The notes: generated from the sequence alone by a model not told the origin. Positions 8,158 through 16,557 are shown, counted from the stretch's first letter. The stretch: 64,000 nt of DNA from CAKXIK01 sp050947015 (GCA_050947015.1 JBMNVT010000002.1:62001-126000); one strand, 5' to 3'. Made by a program: numbers and translations.

Positions 8158-8604
8158 ATGAATGCTGTTACCATGCATTATGACGTTCCCGGCGACGATT
8201 TTACCCGTGCGGGAGAAGCGTCCGGCAGCGTTAAACGCGCGCTCAAGCAGCTGGGGATTCCCTCGGATGTGATCCGGCGCGTGGCTATTGCCATGTATGA
8301 AGGAGAAATCAACATGGTGATTCACGCCAACGGCGGAGAAGCGTTGGTAAACGTGGATACCGACAAGGTCGATATTGTACTTTCGGATTCCGGACCGGGG
8401 ATTGCAGATGTGGAAAAGGCGATGCAGGAAGGGTATTCCACTGCGCCGGACCGTGTTCGTGCGCTTGGCTTCGGCGCCGGAATGGGGCTGCCGAACATAA
8501 AGAAATATACTGATTCCATGCGGATCGAGACGGAACTCGGCAGGGGAACCCGGGTTTATATGACTGTGTACATTCAGCAAAAAGGTCAGGTTTCGCCGTC
8601 CTGA
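8158..8604 (+). CDS. RsbW-like ATP-binding (anti-sigma/GHKL) protein
   Basis: A 148-residue stand-alone GHKL ATPase domain like the serine kinases RsbW and SpoIIAB. The N box is in YEGEINMVIHANGG, the G1 box is DSGPGI and the G2 box GFGAGMGLPNIKKY. There is no histidine phospho-acceptor domain. Its ribosome binding site is GAAAGGGG. Relatives phosphorylate anti-anti-sigma factors or bind sigma factors, but no such partner is in the window. Its place between a DRTGG protein and a hydrogenase-like protein suggests it is the output kinase of a redox- or hydrogen-sensing module. Confidence 0.8.
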   Translation: MNAVTMHYDVPGDDFTRAGEASGSVKRALKQLGIPSDVIRRVAIAMYEGEINMVIHANGGEALVNVDTDKVDIVLSDSGPGIADVEKAMQEGYSTAPDRVRALGFGAGMGLPNIKKYTDSMRIETELGRGTRVYMTVYIQQKGQVSPS

Positions 8605-8652
8605 CCGGTATGCCGAACCGAAAAATTACAACAGAACAGGATGGTGAATCCA

Positions 8653-9975
8653 ATGGATAAGTTTTTTCATTCGGTTTATCTGGAAAGCGACAGATGCCTT
8701 GGCTGCACCAACTGCATGAAACGCTGCCCCACCGAGGCAATCCGCGTGCGGGAAGGGAAAGCGCGGATTATTGCGGAACGGTGCATCGATTGCGGCCAGT
8801 GTATTCAGCTTTGCCCTCACCACGCAAAAAAGGCGCGGGTTAATACGCTGCAGGAGGTTTTTTCGGCGCAGGGAAAGCAATATTATGTTGCGATTCCCGC
8901 GCCATCTCTTTACGGTCAGTTCAACAATCTGGACAGCATCGATCTGGCGCTTACCGCGTTGCTCCGTCTTGGCTTTGACGACGTGTTCGAGGTTGCGCAG
9001 GCAGCGGAGCTTGTTTCGGAAAACACACGGGAGCTGATGCGCTCCGATTCGTTGCCGAAACCGCTGATCTCTTCGGCCTGCCCGGCCGTGGTGCGGCTGA
9101 TTCGCGTCCGCTTTCCGGATCTTTGCGATCATGTTCTGCCGGAAAAAACACCGATGGAGGTAGCTGCCCGCTTTGCGCGGCAGCGTGCCGTACGGAAAAC
9201 CGGTCTGCCGCCGGAAGCCATATCGGTCACCTTTATCACGCCGTGCCCCGCCAAGATGACCGATGTTGCCGTGCCGATTGGCACCCAAAAATCACAGGTA
9301 GATTTTGTAGTCGCCATCAGCGAGGTGTTCCCTCTGCTTGCCGAAGCAATGAAGAAGATCGATCAGCCCGAGGCTCTTTCCCAGTCCGGCCTGATCGGCG
9401 TCGGGTGGGCGGGCTGCGGCGGTGAATCGGCAGCGCTGCTCAATGAAAAGTACCTTGCGGCGGATGGAATTGAAAATGTGATCCGCGTGCTGGAGGAGCT
9501 GGAGGACGACCGGATCGGCGAACTTGACTTCATCGAGCTGAACGCCTGCTCCGGCGGCTGCGTCGGCGGCGTTTTGACGGTTGAAAACGCATATGTTGCG
9601 CGCGCAAGGCTGCAGCGGCTGCGCAAATATCTGCCGGTTTCCTGCAATCATCTCGACGGTGAAAACAGCAGAGAACTCAGCTGGAGCAGCACGTTGGAAT
9701 ACGCGCCGGTCATGAAACTCTCCGACGATTTGGAAGAAGCGCTGCGCATGATGAATGAAATCCGAACGATTGAAAAACGGCTGCCCGGGCTGGACTGCGG
9801 TTCCTGCGGCGCACCATCCTGCCGCGCACTGGCCGAGGACATTGTGCGCGGTCTGGCACGGGAGGACGACTGCATTTTTATTCTTCGCGAACAGCTGCAG
9901 CAGGTAGCGGATCGACTTTCTTCCATCCAGCGATACGTTCCGCCGCGGGAAAGCGAGAGGGAAAACGAGCCGTGA
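8653..9975 (+). CDS. Sensory-type [FeFe] hydrogenase-like iron-sulfur protein (HydS-like)
   Basis: A 440-residue protein: two N-terminal [4Fe-4S] motifs (CLGCTNCMKRCP, CIDCGQCIQLCP), a hydrogenase H-cluster domain, and a C-terminal CGSCGAPSCRALAEDI cluster motif. The H-cluster domain keeps the four cysteines expected to hold the active site: C143 in SSACPAV, one in TPCPAK and two in NACSGGC. The residue before C143 is alanine (142), where catalytic enzymes carry the proton-relay cysteine of TSCCP. Thermotoga HydS, a putative sensory hydrogenase, shows this same change. The N-terminal methionine at 8653 fits relatives better than that at 8641. I infer a slow or sensory enzyme that reports hydrogen or redox state to the neighbouring kinases. 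Confidence 0.82.
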   Translation: MDKFFHSVYLESDRCLGCTNCMKRCPTEAIRVREGKARIIAERCIDCGQCIQLCPHHAKKARVNTLQEVFSAQGKQYYVAIPAPSLYGQFNNLDSIDLALTALLRLGFDDVFEVAQAAELVSENTRELMRSDSLPKPLISSACPAVVRLIRVRFPDLCDHVLPEKTPMEVAARFARQRAVRKTGLPPEAISVTFITPCPAKMTDVAVPIGTQKSQVDFVVAISEVFPLLAEAMKKIDQPEALSQSGLIGVGWAGCGGESAALLNEKYLAADGIENVIRVLEELEDDRIGELDFIELNACSGGCVGGVLTVENAYVARARLQRLRKYLPVSCNHLDGENSRELSWSSTLEYAPVMKLSDDLEEALRMMNEIRTIEKRLPGLDCGSCGAPSCRALAEDIVRGLAREDDCIFILREQLQQVADRLSSIQRYVPPRESERENEP

Positions 9976-10029
9976 CACGTAAGCAAAACACCGGAAACGG
10001 TTCGTTCAGAAAGGAGTTTTGATGAAACC

Positions 10030-10374
10030 ATGACCGTTTGGGAATTAAAAAACGCATGTGGCCTGCAGCCACTTGTGGGCGACGAAGCAGCAATGAGCAC
10101 GGAGGTTTCCGGCTGCTACATCGGTGACCTGCTCAGTTGGGCGATGAGCCGTGCCGGCGAAAAGGAAGCGTGGATTACCGTGATGGGAAATGTAAACGCT
10201 GTCGCCGTTGCTGTTTTAGCCGAATGCGCGTGCATTATTCTTTGCGATTGTGCGCCGCTGGACGACGACGCCCGCGCGCGCGCCGAGCAGCAGGGCGTTG
10301 TTGTACTGCAAAGCGAAGAACACGCCTATACTCTGGCGCTTAAGATCGGCGCGTGCTTTGCCGCCGGAAAATAA
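10030..10374 (+). CDS. DRTGG-domain protein (second copy)
   Basis: A 114-residue single DRTGG domain, the second in this operon. It begins TVWELKNACGLQPLVG and has the characteristic SGCYIGDLLSWAMSRA and WITVMGNVNAVAVAV segments. AAAGGAG lies upstream of the ATG. It follows the HydS-like gene by 54 bases and precedes the PHP gene by 23. The function is unknown. Two different DRTGG proteins flanking one hydrogenase-like sensor suggests they pair with each other or with the two ATPases. Confidence 0.78.
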   Translation: MTVWELKNACGLQPLVGDEAAMSTEVSGCYIGDLLSWAMSRAGEKEAWITVMGNVNAVAVAVLAECACIILCDCAPLDDDARARAEQQGVVVLQSEEHAYTLALKIGACFAAGK

Positions 10375-10397
10375 TTTTCGCAAAGGAGACGATCTGT

Positions 10398-11132
10398 TTG
10401 CGCTTCTCGTACGATCTTCATGTACATTCCTGCCTTTCGCCGTGCGGAGACGCTGATATGACACCGAACAACATCGTTCATCTTGCGTCCCTTTTGGGCA
10501 TAGAGATTCTTGCGCTCACCGACCACAACAGCTGCGGCAACTGTGCCGCAGCCGCCGCCGTTGGAAAAAAGGCCGGAGTGCTTGTCGTACCGGGCATGGA
10601 GCTTTGCACCGCGGAGGAAATTCATGTAATCTGCCTGATGCCGGACTGTACTGCAGCGCAGGATTTTTCTGAATTGGTGCAGGAGCACAGTCCATATTAT
10701 GCCAACCGTGCCGAAATTTTTGGCGAACAGCTGTTGATGGATGAAAACGATGAGGTGACCGGACATGAGGATCGACTTCTGATTGCGGCAAGCGCCATTC
10801 CGGCAACCGCGGTAAAGCGTCTAGTGGAAGGCTTTGGCGGTATCTGTTTTCCGGCGCATATCGAAAAGGACTCTTACAGTATTCTTTCTGTGCTCGGCGG
10901 ATGGCCGGAGGAATGCGGTTTTTTGGCTGCAGAACTGCAGGACCCCGCTCAAAGAGACAACGTATTTGCTCAGTTTCGGCTGCCGACCGGCCTGCGAATT
11001 CTTTCCAGTTCCGACGCGCATTATCTGGAGCAGCTTGGTTCTGCGGGCGGTTGCATTGAGCTGCCGGAACGCTCAATTCCCGCGCTTTTTACTGCGCTGC
11101 GTGGCGGCGTTTTTTCTCAGCAGCTGGCGTAA
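10398..11132 (+). CDS. PHP-domain metal-dependent phosphoesterase
   Basis: A 244-residue PHP-family hydrolase. The metal ligands are visible in DLHVHSCLSPCGD (HxH), ALTDHNSCGN, the glutamate of PGMELCTAEEIHV, the histidine of FPAHIEKDS and the late SSSDAHYLEQLG. Such proteins hydrolyse phosphate esters or nucleotides. The open frame starts at 10353, but the TTG at 10398 has AAAGGAG nine bases upstream and starts right at the PHP fold. It is the last gene of the first half of the locus; no clear terminator follows before the Rex-like promoter region. The substrate is unknown; removing a regulatory phosphate or nucleotide is one possibility. Confidence 0.8.
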   Translation: MRFSYDLHVHSCLSPCGDADMTPNNIVHLASLLGIEILALTDHNSCGNCAAAAAVGKKAGVLVVPGMELCTAEEIHVICLMPDCTAAQDFSELVQEHSPYYANRAEIFGEQLLMDENDEVTGHEDRLLIAASAIPATAVKRLVEGFGGICFPAHIEKDSYSILSVLGGWPEECGFLAAELQDPAQRDNVFAQFRLPTGLRILSSSDAHYLEQLGSAGGCIELPERSIPALFTALRGGVFSQQLA

Positions 11133-11271
11133 AAAGCTGCCGCTGCCAATCCCGGTTTTCCTTTTTCGCAGAAAATTTTTAATCGTTTTTTTGCTATCAA
11201 TATTGTTGTATCGATAGTAAAATATTTTTTATATGGTATACGCGATTTCTATGGCATTTTAACAGGAAAAT

Positions 11272-11280
11272 TGCTATAAT
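11272..11280 (+). promoter_or_regulatory. Extended -10 promoter of the hnd genes
   Basis: TGCTATAAT at 11272-11280 is an extended -10 element with a perfect hexamer; the -35 region is weak. The start would be near 11287, about 70 bases before hndA. It gives the hydrogenase genes their own promoter within the locus. Confidence 0.65.
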
Positions 11281-11296
11281 TAGTGTTAATGTCGAG

Positions 11297-11314
11297 TTGT
11301 TAGAAAATTAACGA
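11297..11314 (+). promoter_or_regulatory. Rex-like operator
   Basis: TTGTTAGAAAATTAACGA matches the Rex consensus TTGTTAANNNNTTAACAA at 12 of its 14 defined bases. It lies 17 bases downstream of the -10 box, where a bound repressor would block transcription. Rex releases DNA when the NADH/NAD ratio rises, which fits an NADH-linked hydrogenase. No rex gene is in the window. Confidence 0.65.
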
Positions 11315-11357
11315 TTCGGATCAGCGAAGGTATTTAAATTTGCAAGGAGGAAAAGCA

Positions 11358-11852
11358 ATGCAAAAGCGAATCAGCTCAATCCCGTTCAAGGGAACGCCGG
11401 AGCAGGCAAAAAAGCTTGCTGAGGTCATTGAGCAGCACAGAAACCAGCGGGGCGCTGTTCTGCCGGTTTTGCAGGCCGCACAGGAAATCTACGGTTATCT
11501 GCCGGTCGAGGTGCAGACTATGGTGGCGGAAGGAATGGACGTTCCACTGGAAACTGTTTACGGCGTTTCCACATTCTATTCTCAGTTTGCGCTTACGCCA
11601 AAGGGGCAGTATCATATTTCCGTCTGCCTCGGAACCGCTTGCTATGTGAAAGGCTCCGGTAAACTGATTGAAAAAATTACCGAAAAGCTCGGAATCGGCC
11701 CGGAAGAATGCACGCCGGACGGCCGTTTTTCCCTGACTGCCTGCCGCTGTGTCGGCGCCTGCGGCCTTGCGCCTGTTCTGACGATCAACGACGACGTTTA
11801 CGGTCGCCTGACGCCGGAAGAGGTTGAAGGGGTGCTTGCCAAGTACATGTAA
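11358..11852 (+). CDS. hndA: NADP/NAD-reducing hydrogenase subunit HndA (NuoE-like)
   Basis: A 164-residue subunit with a thioredoxin-like fold carrying one [2Fe-2S] cluster. The ligands are the cysteines of SVCLGTACYVKGS and CRCVGACGLAPV. It passes electrons inside the soluble hydrogenase complex with HndC and HndD. AAGGAGG lies seven bases before the ATG at 11358, chosen over an upstream TTG. It is the first gene under the Rex-like operator. In related bacteria the complex couples hydrogen, ferredoxin and NAD(P)H (electron bifurcation). Whether this one bifurcates cannot be read from the sequence. Confidence 0.9.
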   Translation: MQKRISSIPFKGTPEQAKKLAEVIEQHRNQRGAVLPVLQAAQEIYGYLPVEVQTMVAEGMDVPLETVYGVSTFYSQFALTPKGQYHISVCLGTACYVKGSGKLIEKITEKLGIGPEECTPDGRFSLTACRCVGACGLAPVLTINDDVYGRLTPEEVEGVLAKYM

Positions 11853-11896
11853 TTCGACACCGGAATTCCGGATACTGAACGAAAGGCATGACGGAT

Positions 11897-12541
11897 ATGA
11901 GAGAGCTTTCCCTGAATGTACTGGACATCGCTCAGAACTCCATTGCGGCCGGAGCGCGCAGGATCCGAATTCTGATTCGGGAAGACAGCGTCCGCCGCCT
12001 GCTGAAAATCCGTGTGGAAGACGATGGCTGCGGCATGACGCCGGAACAGGTGAAGCAGGTCTGCGATCCTTTTTACACCTCCCGCACAACGCGAAAGGTC
12101 GGGCTTGGAATTCCTCTGTTTAAAATGGCAGCGGAAATGACGGGCGGCAGCTTTCGTATTGATTCCGTGCGCGGAGCGGGAACCGCTGTAAACGCGGAAT
12201 TCTGTACCGATCACTTGGACATGACCCCTTTGGGGGACATAAACAACACGGTGGTTCTGCTGATTCGCTGCAACCCGGATCTGGATTTTGAATTCCGCCG
12301 TTCTGTTGGGGAAAGAGAGCTTTCACTGGATACCGCCCTGCTGCGCAATGAACTGGGGGAAGGCATTCCGCTCAACGATGCGGATGTGATGCAGTGGATT
12401 ACGGAATACCTGCAGGAGGAAACCGAACAGCTTCTTTCAGCGCAGACGCCTTTTGCGACAAACTCGCCGCGGACGGATCACGGAAAACCGGATGAGAATC
12501 TGCCTTTGGCCACACAGGAAAGGAAGGGTATTACAAGATGA
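11897..12541 (+). CDS. GHKL ATPase (histidine-kinase-like, no H-box) in the hydrogenase operon
   Basis: A 214-residue protein with an N-terminal ATP-binding GHKL domain: N box in LDIAQNSIAAGA, G1 in EDDGCGM, G2 in RKVGLGIPL. It lacks a dimerisation/phospho-acceptor helix and a sensor domain. The second half (from about residue 115) is not recognisable. The ATG at 11897 has GAAAGG ten bases upstream; the earlier ATG at 11888 is too close to it. The gene sits between hndA and hndB and overlaps hndB by four bases (ATGA), so translation is coupled to the hydrogenase. Homologous ORFs between hydrogenase subunit genes are known in clostridia and Thermotoga; their role is unproven. Confidence 0.78.
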   Translation: MRELSLNVLDIAQNSIAAGARRIRILIREDSVRRLLKIRVEDDGCGMTPEQVKQVCDPFYTSRTTRKVGLGIPLFKMAAEMTGGSFRIDSVRGAGTAVNAEFCTDHLDMTPLGDINNTVVLLIRCNPDLDFEFRRSVGERELSLDTALLRNELGEGIPLNDADVMQWITEYLQEETEQLLSAQTPFATNSPRTDHGKPDENLPLATQERKGITR

Positions 12542-12909
12542 AATCGTTAGCTGAACTCAAAGCAATTAAAGAAAAAATGCAGGGTCAGGTTGGTCTTCGG
12601 GAAGAAAGCGACGCCGGAATCCGCGTGGTTGTCGGAATGGCGACCTGTGGAATTGCAGCGGGCGCACGCCCTGTTTTGAATGCATTGGCAGAAGAAGTAA
12701 CGAAGCGCCGCCTGAACAATGTGCTTGTCACGCAGACCGGCTGCATCGGCATCTGCCAGTTTGAGCCGGTTGTTGAGGTCTATGACGCCGACGGAACCAA
12801 GACAACCTATGTTAAAATGACGGCAGAAAAAGCCGTTCGCGTTGTCAACGACCATCTGGTCAACGGCAATGTCGTAACCGAATTTACGATCGGCGCCAAT
12901 TCGAAATAA
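12538..12909 (+). CDS. hndB: HndB-like (2Fe-2S) ferredoxin
   Basis: A 123-residue thioredoxin-like [2Fe-2S] ferredoxin. Its ligand cysteines lie in GMATCGIAAGARP and TQTGCIGICQFEP. The start overlaps the upstream ATPase gene by ATGA. HndB-type proteins are small electron carriers of the Hnd hydrogenase. The related N-terminal part of HndC (12922 onwards) has the same fold, so this looks like a stand-alone copy of that domain. Confidence 0.87.
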   Translation: MKSLAELKAIKEKMQGQVGLREESDAGIRVVVGMATCGIAAGARPVLNALAEEVTKRRLNNVLVTQTGCIGICQFEPVVEVYDADGTKTTYVKMTAEKAVRVVNDHLVNGNVVTEFTIGANSK

Positions 12910-12921
12910 GGAGGAAACGGA

Positions 12922-14709
12922 ATGTATCGTTCCAATGTGCTTGTATGCGGCGGTACGGGGTGTACCTCCTCGAACAGCGAAAAAATTATTGAAGCACTGA
13001 AAGAAGAAATTGCCAAGAACGGGCTTGAAAAAGAAGTCAACGTGGTGCGCACCGGATGCTTTGGTCTCTGCGCGCTCGGCCCGATCATGATCGTTTACCC
13101 GGAAGGCAGCTTTTACAGCCGCGTGACGGTGGAGGACATCCCCGAAATCGTGGAAGAGCATCTGCTGAAGGGCCGCATTGTGAAGCGCCTGCTTTATCAG
13201 GAGACCGTCGTGGAAGACGGGATCAAATCCCTGAACGAAACTGATTTCTATGCAAAGCAGCGCCGCACCGCTCTTCGCAACTGCGGTGTTATTAATCCGG
13301 AAAATATTGATGAGTACATCGCGATGGACGGCTATGCCGCTCTGGGCAAGGTTTTGACTGAAATGACCCCGCAGGAGGTCATCGATGTTATCTCGGCCTC
13401 TGGTCTGCGCGGCCGCGGCGGCGCAGGCTTCCCGACCGGCCGCAAATGGAGTTTTGCTGCCGCCAATCAGGCAGATCAGAAATATGTTTGCTGCAACGCC
13501 GACGAAGGCGACCCCGGCGCGTTTATGGACCGTTCCGTTCTGGAAGGCGACCCGCACGTCGTGCTGGAAGCCATGACGATCGCCGGCTATGCCATTGGCG
13601 CTTCACAGGGCTACATTTATGTCCGCGCAGAATACCCGATCGCGGTGAAACGCCTGCAAATCGCCATTGACCAGGCACACGAATACGGGCTGCTTGGCGA
13701 CAACATTTTTGATTCCGGTTTTTCGTTCGACATTGAGCTTCGTCTTGGCGCGGGTGCCTTTGTTTGCGGCGAAGAAACCGCTTTGATGACCTCTATTGAA
13801 GGCAAGCGCGGCGAGCCCCGCCCCCGCCCCCCATTCCCCGCTGTCAAAGGACTGTTCGGCAAGCCGACGATTCTGAACAACGTGGAAACCTGGGCAAACG
13901 TGCCGCAGATTATTCTCAAGGGCGCTGAATGGTTCAGCAGCATCGGCACCGAAAAATCCAAGGGCACCAAGGTATTTGCCCTCGGCGGCAAAATTAAGCA
14001 CACGGGTCTGGTCGAAGTTCCTATGGGTACTACCCTGCGTGAAATTGTCGAAGAAATCGGCGGCGGCGTGCCGAACGGCCACAAGTTCAAGGCCGCACAG
14101 ACGGGCGGACCTTCCGGCGGATGCATTCCGGCAGAGCATTTTGATATTCCGATCGATTATGACAACCTGCTTGCCATCGGTTCGATGATGGGCTCCGGCG
14201 GTCTGATCGTCATGGATGACACCACTTGCATGGTTGACATTGCAAAGTTCTTCCTTGAGTTTACAGTCGATGAGTCCTGCGGAAAATGCACGCCGTGCCG
14301 CGTTGGTACCAAGCGCCTTTATGAGATCCTGGATAAGATCACCAAGGGCAACGGCACGATGGAAGATCTCGATCGTTTGGAGCGCCTGTGCTATTACATC
14401 AAGGACAACGCGCTCTGCGGCCTTGGCCAGACTGCGCCGAACCCGGTGCTTTCCACGCTGCGTTACTTCCGTGACGAATACATCGCGCACGTTGTGGACA
14501 AAAAGTGTCCGGCCGGCGTGTGCAAAGCGCTGCTGAATTATCACATCGATCCCGACAAGTGCCGCGGATGCACGCTCTGCGCGCGCAACTGCCCGGCGGA
14601 CGCTATCAGCGGAACCGTTAAGCAGCCGCACGTCATCGATACATCCAAGTGTATCAAGTGCGGCGCATGCATGGAAAAATGCAAATTCGGCGCAATTGAA
14701 AAGAAATAA
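12922..14709 (+). CDS. hndC: Hydrogenase NAD(P)-binding flavoprotein subunit HndC (NuoF-like)
   Basis: A 595-residue subunit that exchanges electrons with NAD(P)H through FMN. Domains in order: N-terminal [2Fe-2S] thioredoxin-like (CGGTGCTSS and RTGCFGLCALGP, residues 1-110), the NADH site GLRGRGGAGFPTGRKW, the FMN site CNADEGDPGAFMDR, the [4Fe-4S] motif ESCGKCTPCRVG, and two C-terminal [4Fe-4S] clusters (CRGCTLCARNCPADAI and CIKCGACMEKCKFGAI). Length and order fit HndC/HydB of soluble trimeric and tetrameric hydrogenases. AAGGAGG lies upstream, and hndD follows after 18 bases. Confidence 0.95.
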   Translation: MYRSNVLVCGGTGCTSSNSEKIIEALKEEIAKNGLEKEVNVVRTGCFGLCALGPIMIVYPEGSFYSRVTVEDIPEIVEEHLLKGRIVKRLLYQETVVEDGIKSLNETDFYAKQRRTALRNCGVINPENIDEYIAMDGYAALGKVLTEMTPQEVIDVISASGLRGRGGAGFPTGRKWSFAAANQADQKYVCCNADEGDPGAFMDRSVLEGDPHVVLEAMTIAGYAIGASQGYIYVRAEYPIAVKRLQIAIDQAHEYGLLGDNIFDSGFSFDIELRLGAGAFVCGEETALMTSIEGKRGEPRPRPPFPAVKGLFGKPTILNNVETWANVPQIILKGAEWFSSIGTEKSKGTKVFALGGKIKHTGLVEVPMGTTLREIVEEIGGGVPNGHKFKAAQTGGPSGGCIPAEHFDIPIDYDNLLAIGSMMGSGGLIVMDDTTCMVDIAKFFLEFTVDESCGKCTPCRVGTKRLYEILDKITKGNGTMEDLDRLERLCYYIKDNALCGLGQTAPNPVLSTLRYFRDEYIAHVVDKKCPAGVCKALLNYHIDPDKCRGCTLCARNCPADAISGTVKQPHVIDTSKCIKCGACMEKCKFGAIEKK

Positions 14710-14727
14710 GAAAGGAGTGTGCCCAGC

Positions 14728-16464
14728 ATGAATATGGTCAATCTTAAAATTAACGGCATGCCCCTCTCGGTGCCGGCCGGATCCACTATTTTGGAAGCTG
14801 CGCGCTTTGCGGGAATTCATATTCCCACGCTTTGCTATCTGAAGGAGATCAACGAAATCGGCGCCTGCCGGATCTGCGTTGTGGAAGTGAAGGGTGCCAG
14901 AAGCCTTGTCGCCTCCTGTGTTTATCCGGTCAACGAGGGCATGGAAGTTTTTACAAATACCCCGAAGGTCCGCAATTCCAGAAAAATGACGCTGGAACTG
15001 ATTCTTTCCACCCATGAACGCCGCTGCCTTTCCTGCGTACGCAGCACCAACTGTGAGCTGCAGAAGCTTTGCCAGGAATACGGTGTGGACGAGACCGAGT
15101 TTGAAGGTGCGCGCCCGAACACCACGACAGACGAGAGCACCGATTATCTGGTGCGCGACAACAGCAAGTGCATTCTTTGCCGCCGCTGTGTTGCAGCATG
15201 TCAGGCGCAGGCAATCGGCGTAATCGGCGCAAACAACCGTGGTTTTGACAGCGAGATCGGCTGCGCATTCGGTCTGCAGCTCGATCAGGTCGCGTGCGTT
15301 GGCTGCGGCCAGTGCGTCGTCAACTGCCCGACCGGCGCGCTGCGCGAAAAAGACGACACCGATCGTGTATTTGAAGCGCTGGCCGACCCGAGCAAGCATG
15401 TCGTCGTGCAGACTGCCCCGGCGATCCGCGCAACACTTGGCGAATGCTTCGGCATGCCGGTCGGCACCAACGTCAAGGGCAAAATGGTCGCCGCGCTGCG
15501 CCGTCTTGGCTTTGATAAGGTGTTTGACACTGATTTCGGCGCCGACCTGACGATTATGGAAGAGGCCACCGAATTTTTGGATCGCGTGAAAAACGGCGGT
15601 GTGCTGCCGATGATCACCTCCTGCTCGCCCGGATGGATCAAATACTGCGAACATTACTACCCGGAGATGCTCCCGCATCTTTCGAGCTGCAAATCTCCGC
15701 AGCAGATGACCGGCGCGGTCATCAAGACCTGGTACGCCGAAAAGAATAACATTGACCCGAAGGATATCGTCTGCGTTTCGATTATGCCCTGTACGGCGAA
15801 AAAGTTCGAGGTCGGCCGCGACGGCGAATCCGCTGCCGGTGTGCCGGATGTGGACTATGCGCTCACCACCCGCGAGCTTGCCCGGATGATCAACCGCGCG
15901 CATCTCAGCTTTACAGAGCTGCCGGATGAAGAATTTGATCCGGCGCTTGACGTTACGACTGGTGCAGCCGCGATCTTCGGCGCGACCGGCGGCGTGATGG
16001 AAGCCGCGCTGCGCACCGCGGCCGACGTTCTGGAAGGCAAAGCGCTTGACAGCGTTGATTACAACGAAGTCCGCGGCACCAAGGGCATCAAGGAAGCCAC
16101 CTACCATGTTGGCGGTATGGATGTCAAAGTTGCCGTAGCGAGCGGCCTCGCAAACGCCAAGGAAGTATTGGAGAAGGTCAGGTCCGGAGAAGCGGATTAT
16201 CAGTTCATTGAGATTATGTGCTGCCCGGGCGGCTGTGTAAACGGCGGCGGCCAGCCGATTCAACCGGCTTCTGTCCGCAACTTTACCGACCTTCGCGCAA
16301 TTCGTGCAAAGGCGCTGTATGAGGAAGATCAGAATCTTCCTCTGCGCAAATCACATGAAAGCCCCGTCATTAAAATGATCTATGACGATTATTTTGGTGA
16401 GCCGGGCAGCCACAAGGCGCATGAGATTCTGCATACGCATTATGTGGAACGCAAAAAGTATTAA
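14728..16464 (+). CDS. hndD: Catalytic [FeFe] hydrogenase subunit HndD
   Basis: A 578-residue catalytic subunit that interconverts protons and hydrogen. It has an N-terminal [2Fe-2S] domain (CYLKEINEIGACRICVVEV), a His-ligated cluster (STHERRCLSCVRSTNCELQ), two [4Fe-4S] motifs (CILCRRCVAACQ and CVGCGQCVVNCP) and the H-cluster domain. There the motifs are TSCSPGW (C299-S300), MPCTAKKFE and IMCCPGGCVNGGGQP. The first motif has serine where many enzymes have a second cysteine; I recall both forms in the family. The C-terminal AHEILHTHY tail is typical. The ATG at 14728 has AAAGGAG ten bases upstream. The operon ends at a strong terminator. Confidence 0.95.
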   Translation: MNMVNLKINGMPLSVPAGSTILEAARFAGIHIPTLCYLKEINEIGACRICVVEVKGARSLVASCVYPVNEGMEVFTNTPKVRNSRKMTLELILSTHERRCLSCVRSTNCELQKLCQEYGVDETEFEGARPNTTTDESTDYLVRDNSKCILCRRCVAACQAQAIGVIGANNRGFDSEIGCAFGLQLDQVACVGCGQCVVNCPTGALREKDDTDRVFEALADPSKHVVVQTAPAIRATLGECFGMPVGTNVKGKMVAALRRLGFDKVFDTDFGADLTIMEEATEFLDRVKNGGVLPMITSCSPGWIKYCEHYYPEMLPHLSSCKSPQQMTGAVIKTWYAEKNNIDPKDIVCVSIMPCTAKKFEVGRDGESAAGVPDVDYALTTRELARMINRAHLSFTELPDEEFDPALDVTTGAAAIFGATGGVMEAALRTAADVLEGKALDSVDYNEVRGTKGIKEATYHVGGMDVKVAVASGLANAKEVLEKVRSGEADYQFIEIMCCPGGCVNGGGQPIQPASVRNFTDLRAIRAKALYEEDQNLPLRKSHESPVIKMIYDDYFGEPGSHKAHEILHTHYVERKKY

Positions 16465-16479
16465 TCTCTGAAAAGCAGG

Positions 16480-16519
16480 AGAGCCGGAACCCGGGTGGAT
16501 GGGTTTCGGCTCTCTTTTT
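16480..16519 (+). terminator. Terminator of the hydrogenase operon
   Basis: AGAGCCGGAACCC (16480-16492) pairs with GGGTTTCGGCTCT (16501-16513), followed by CTTTTT. Thirteen pairs with one G-T; a classic intrinsic terminator. Confidence 0.92.
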
Positions 16520-16557
16520 GATGCGCTTAAAACTTTATGTATCGATCTGCAGACGGC

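Noticed and set aside
13603..16263. A very long open frame (886 codons) opposite hndC and hndD
   Set aside because: It is a mirror of two clear genes with biased third codon positions. No ribosome binding site or family motif was seen.
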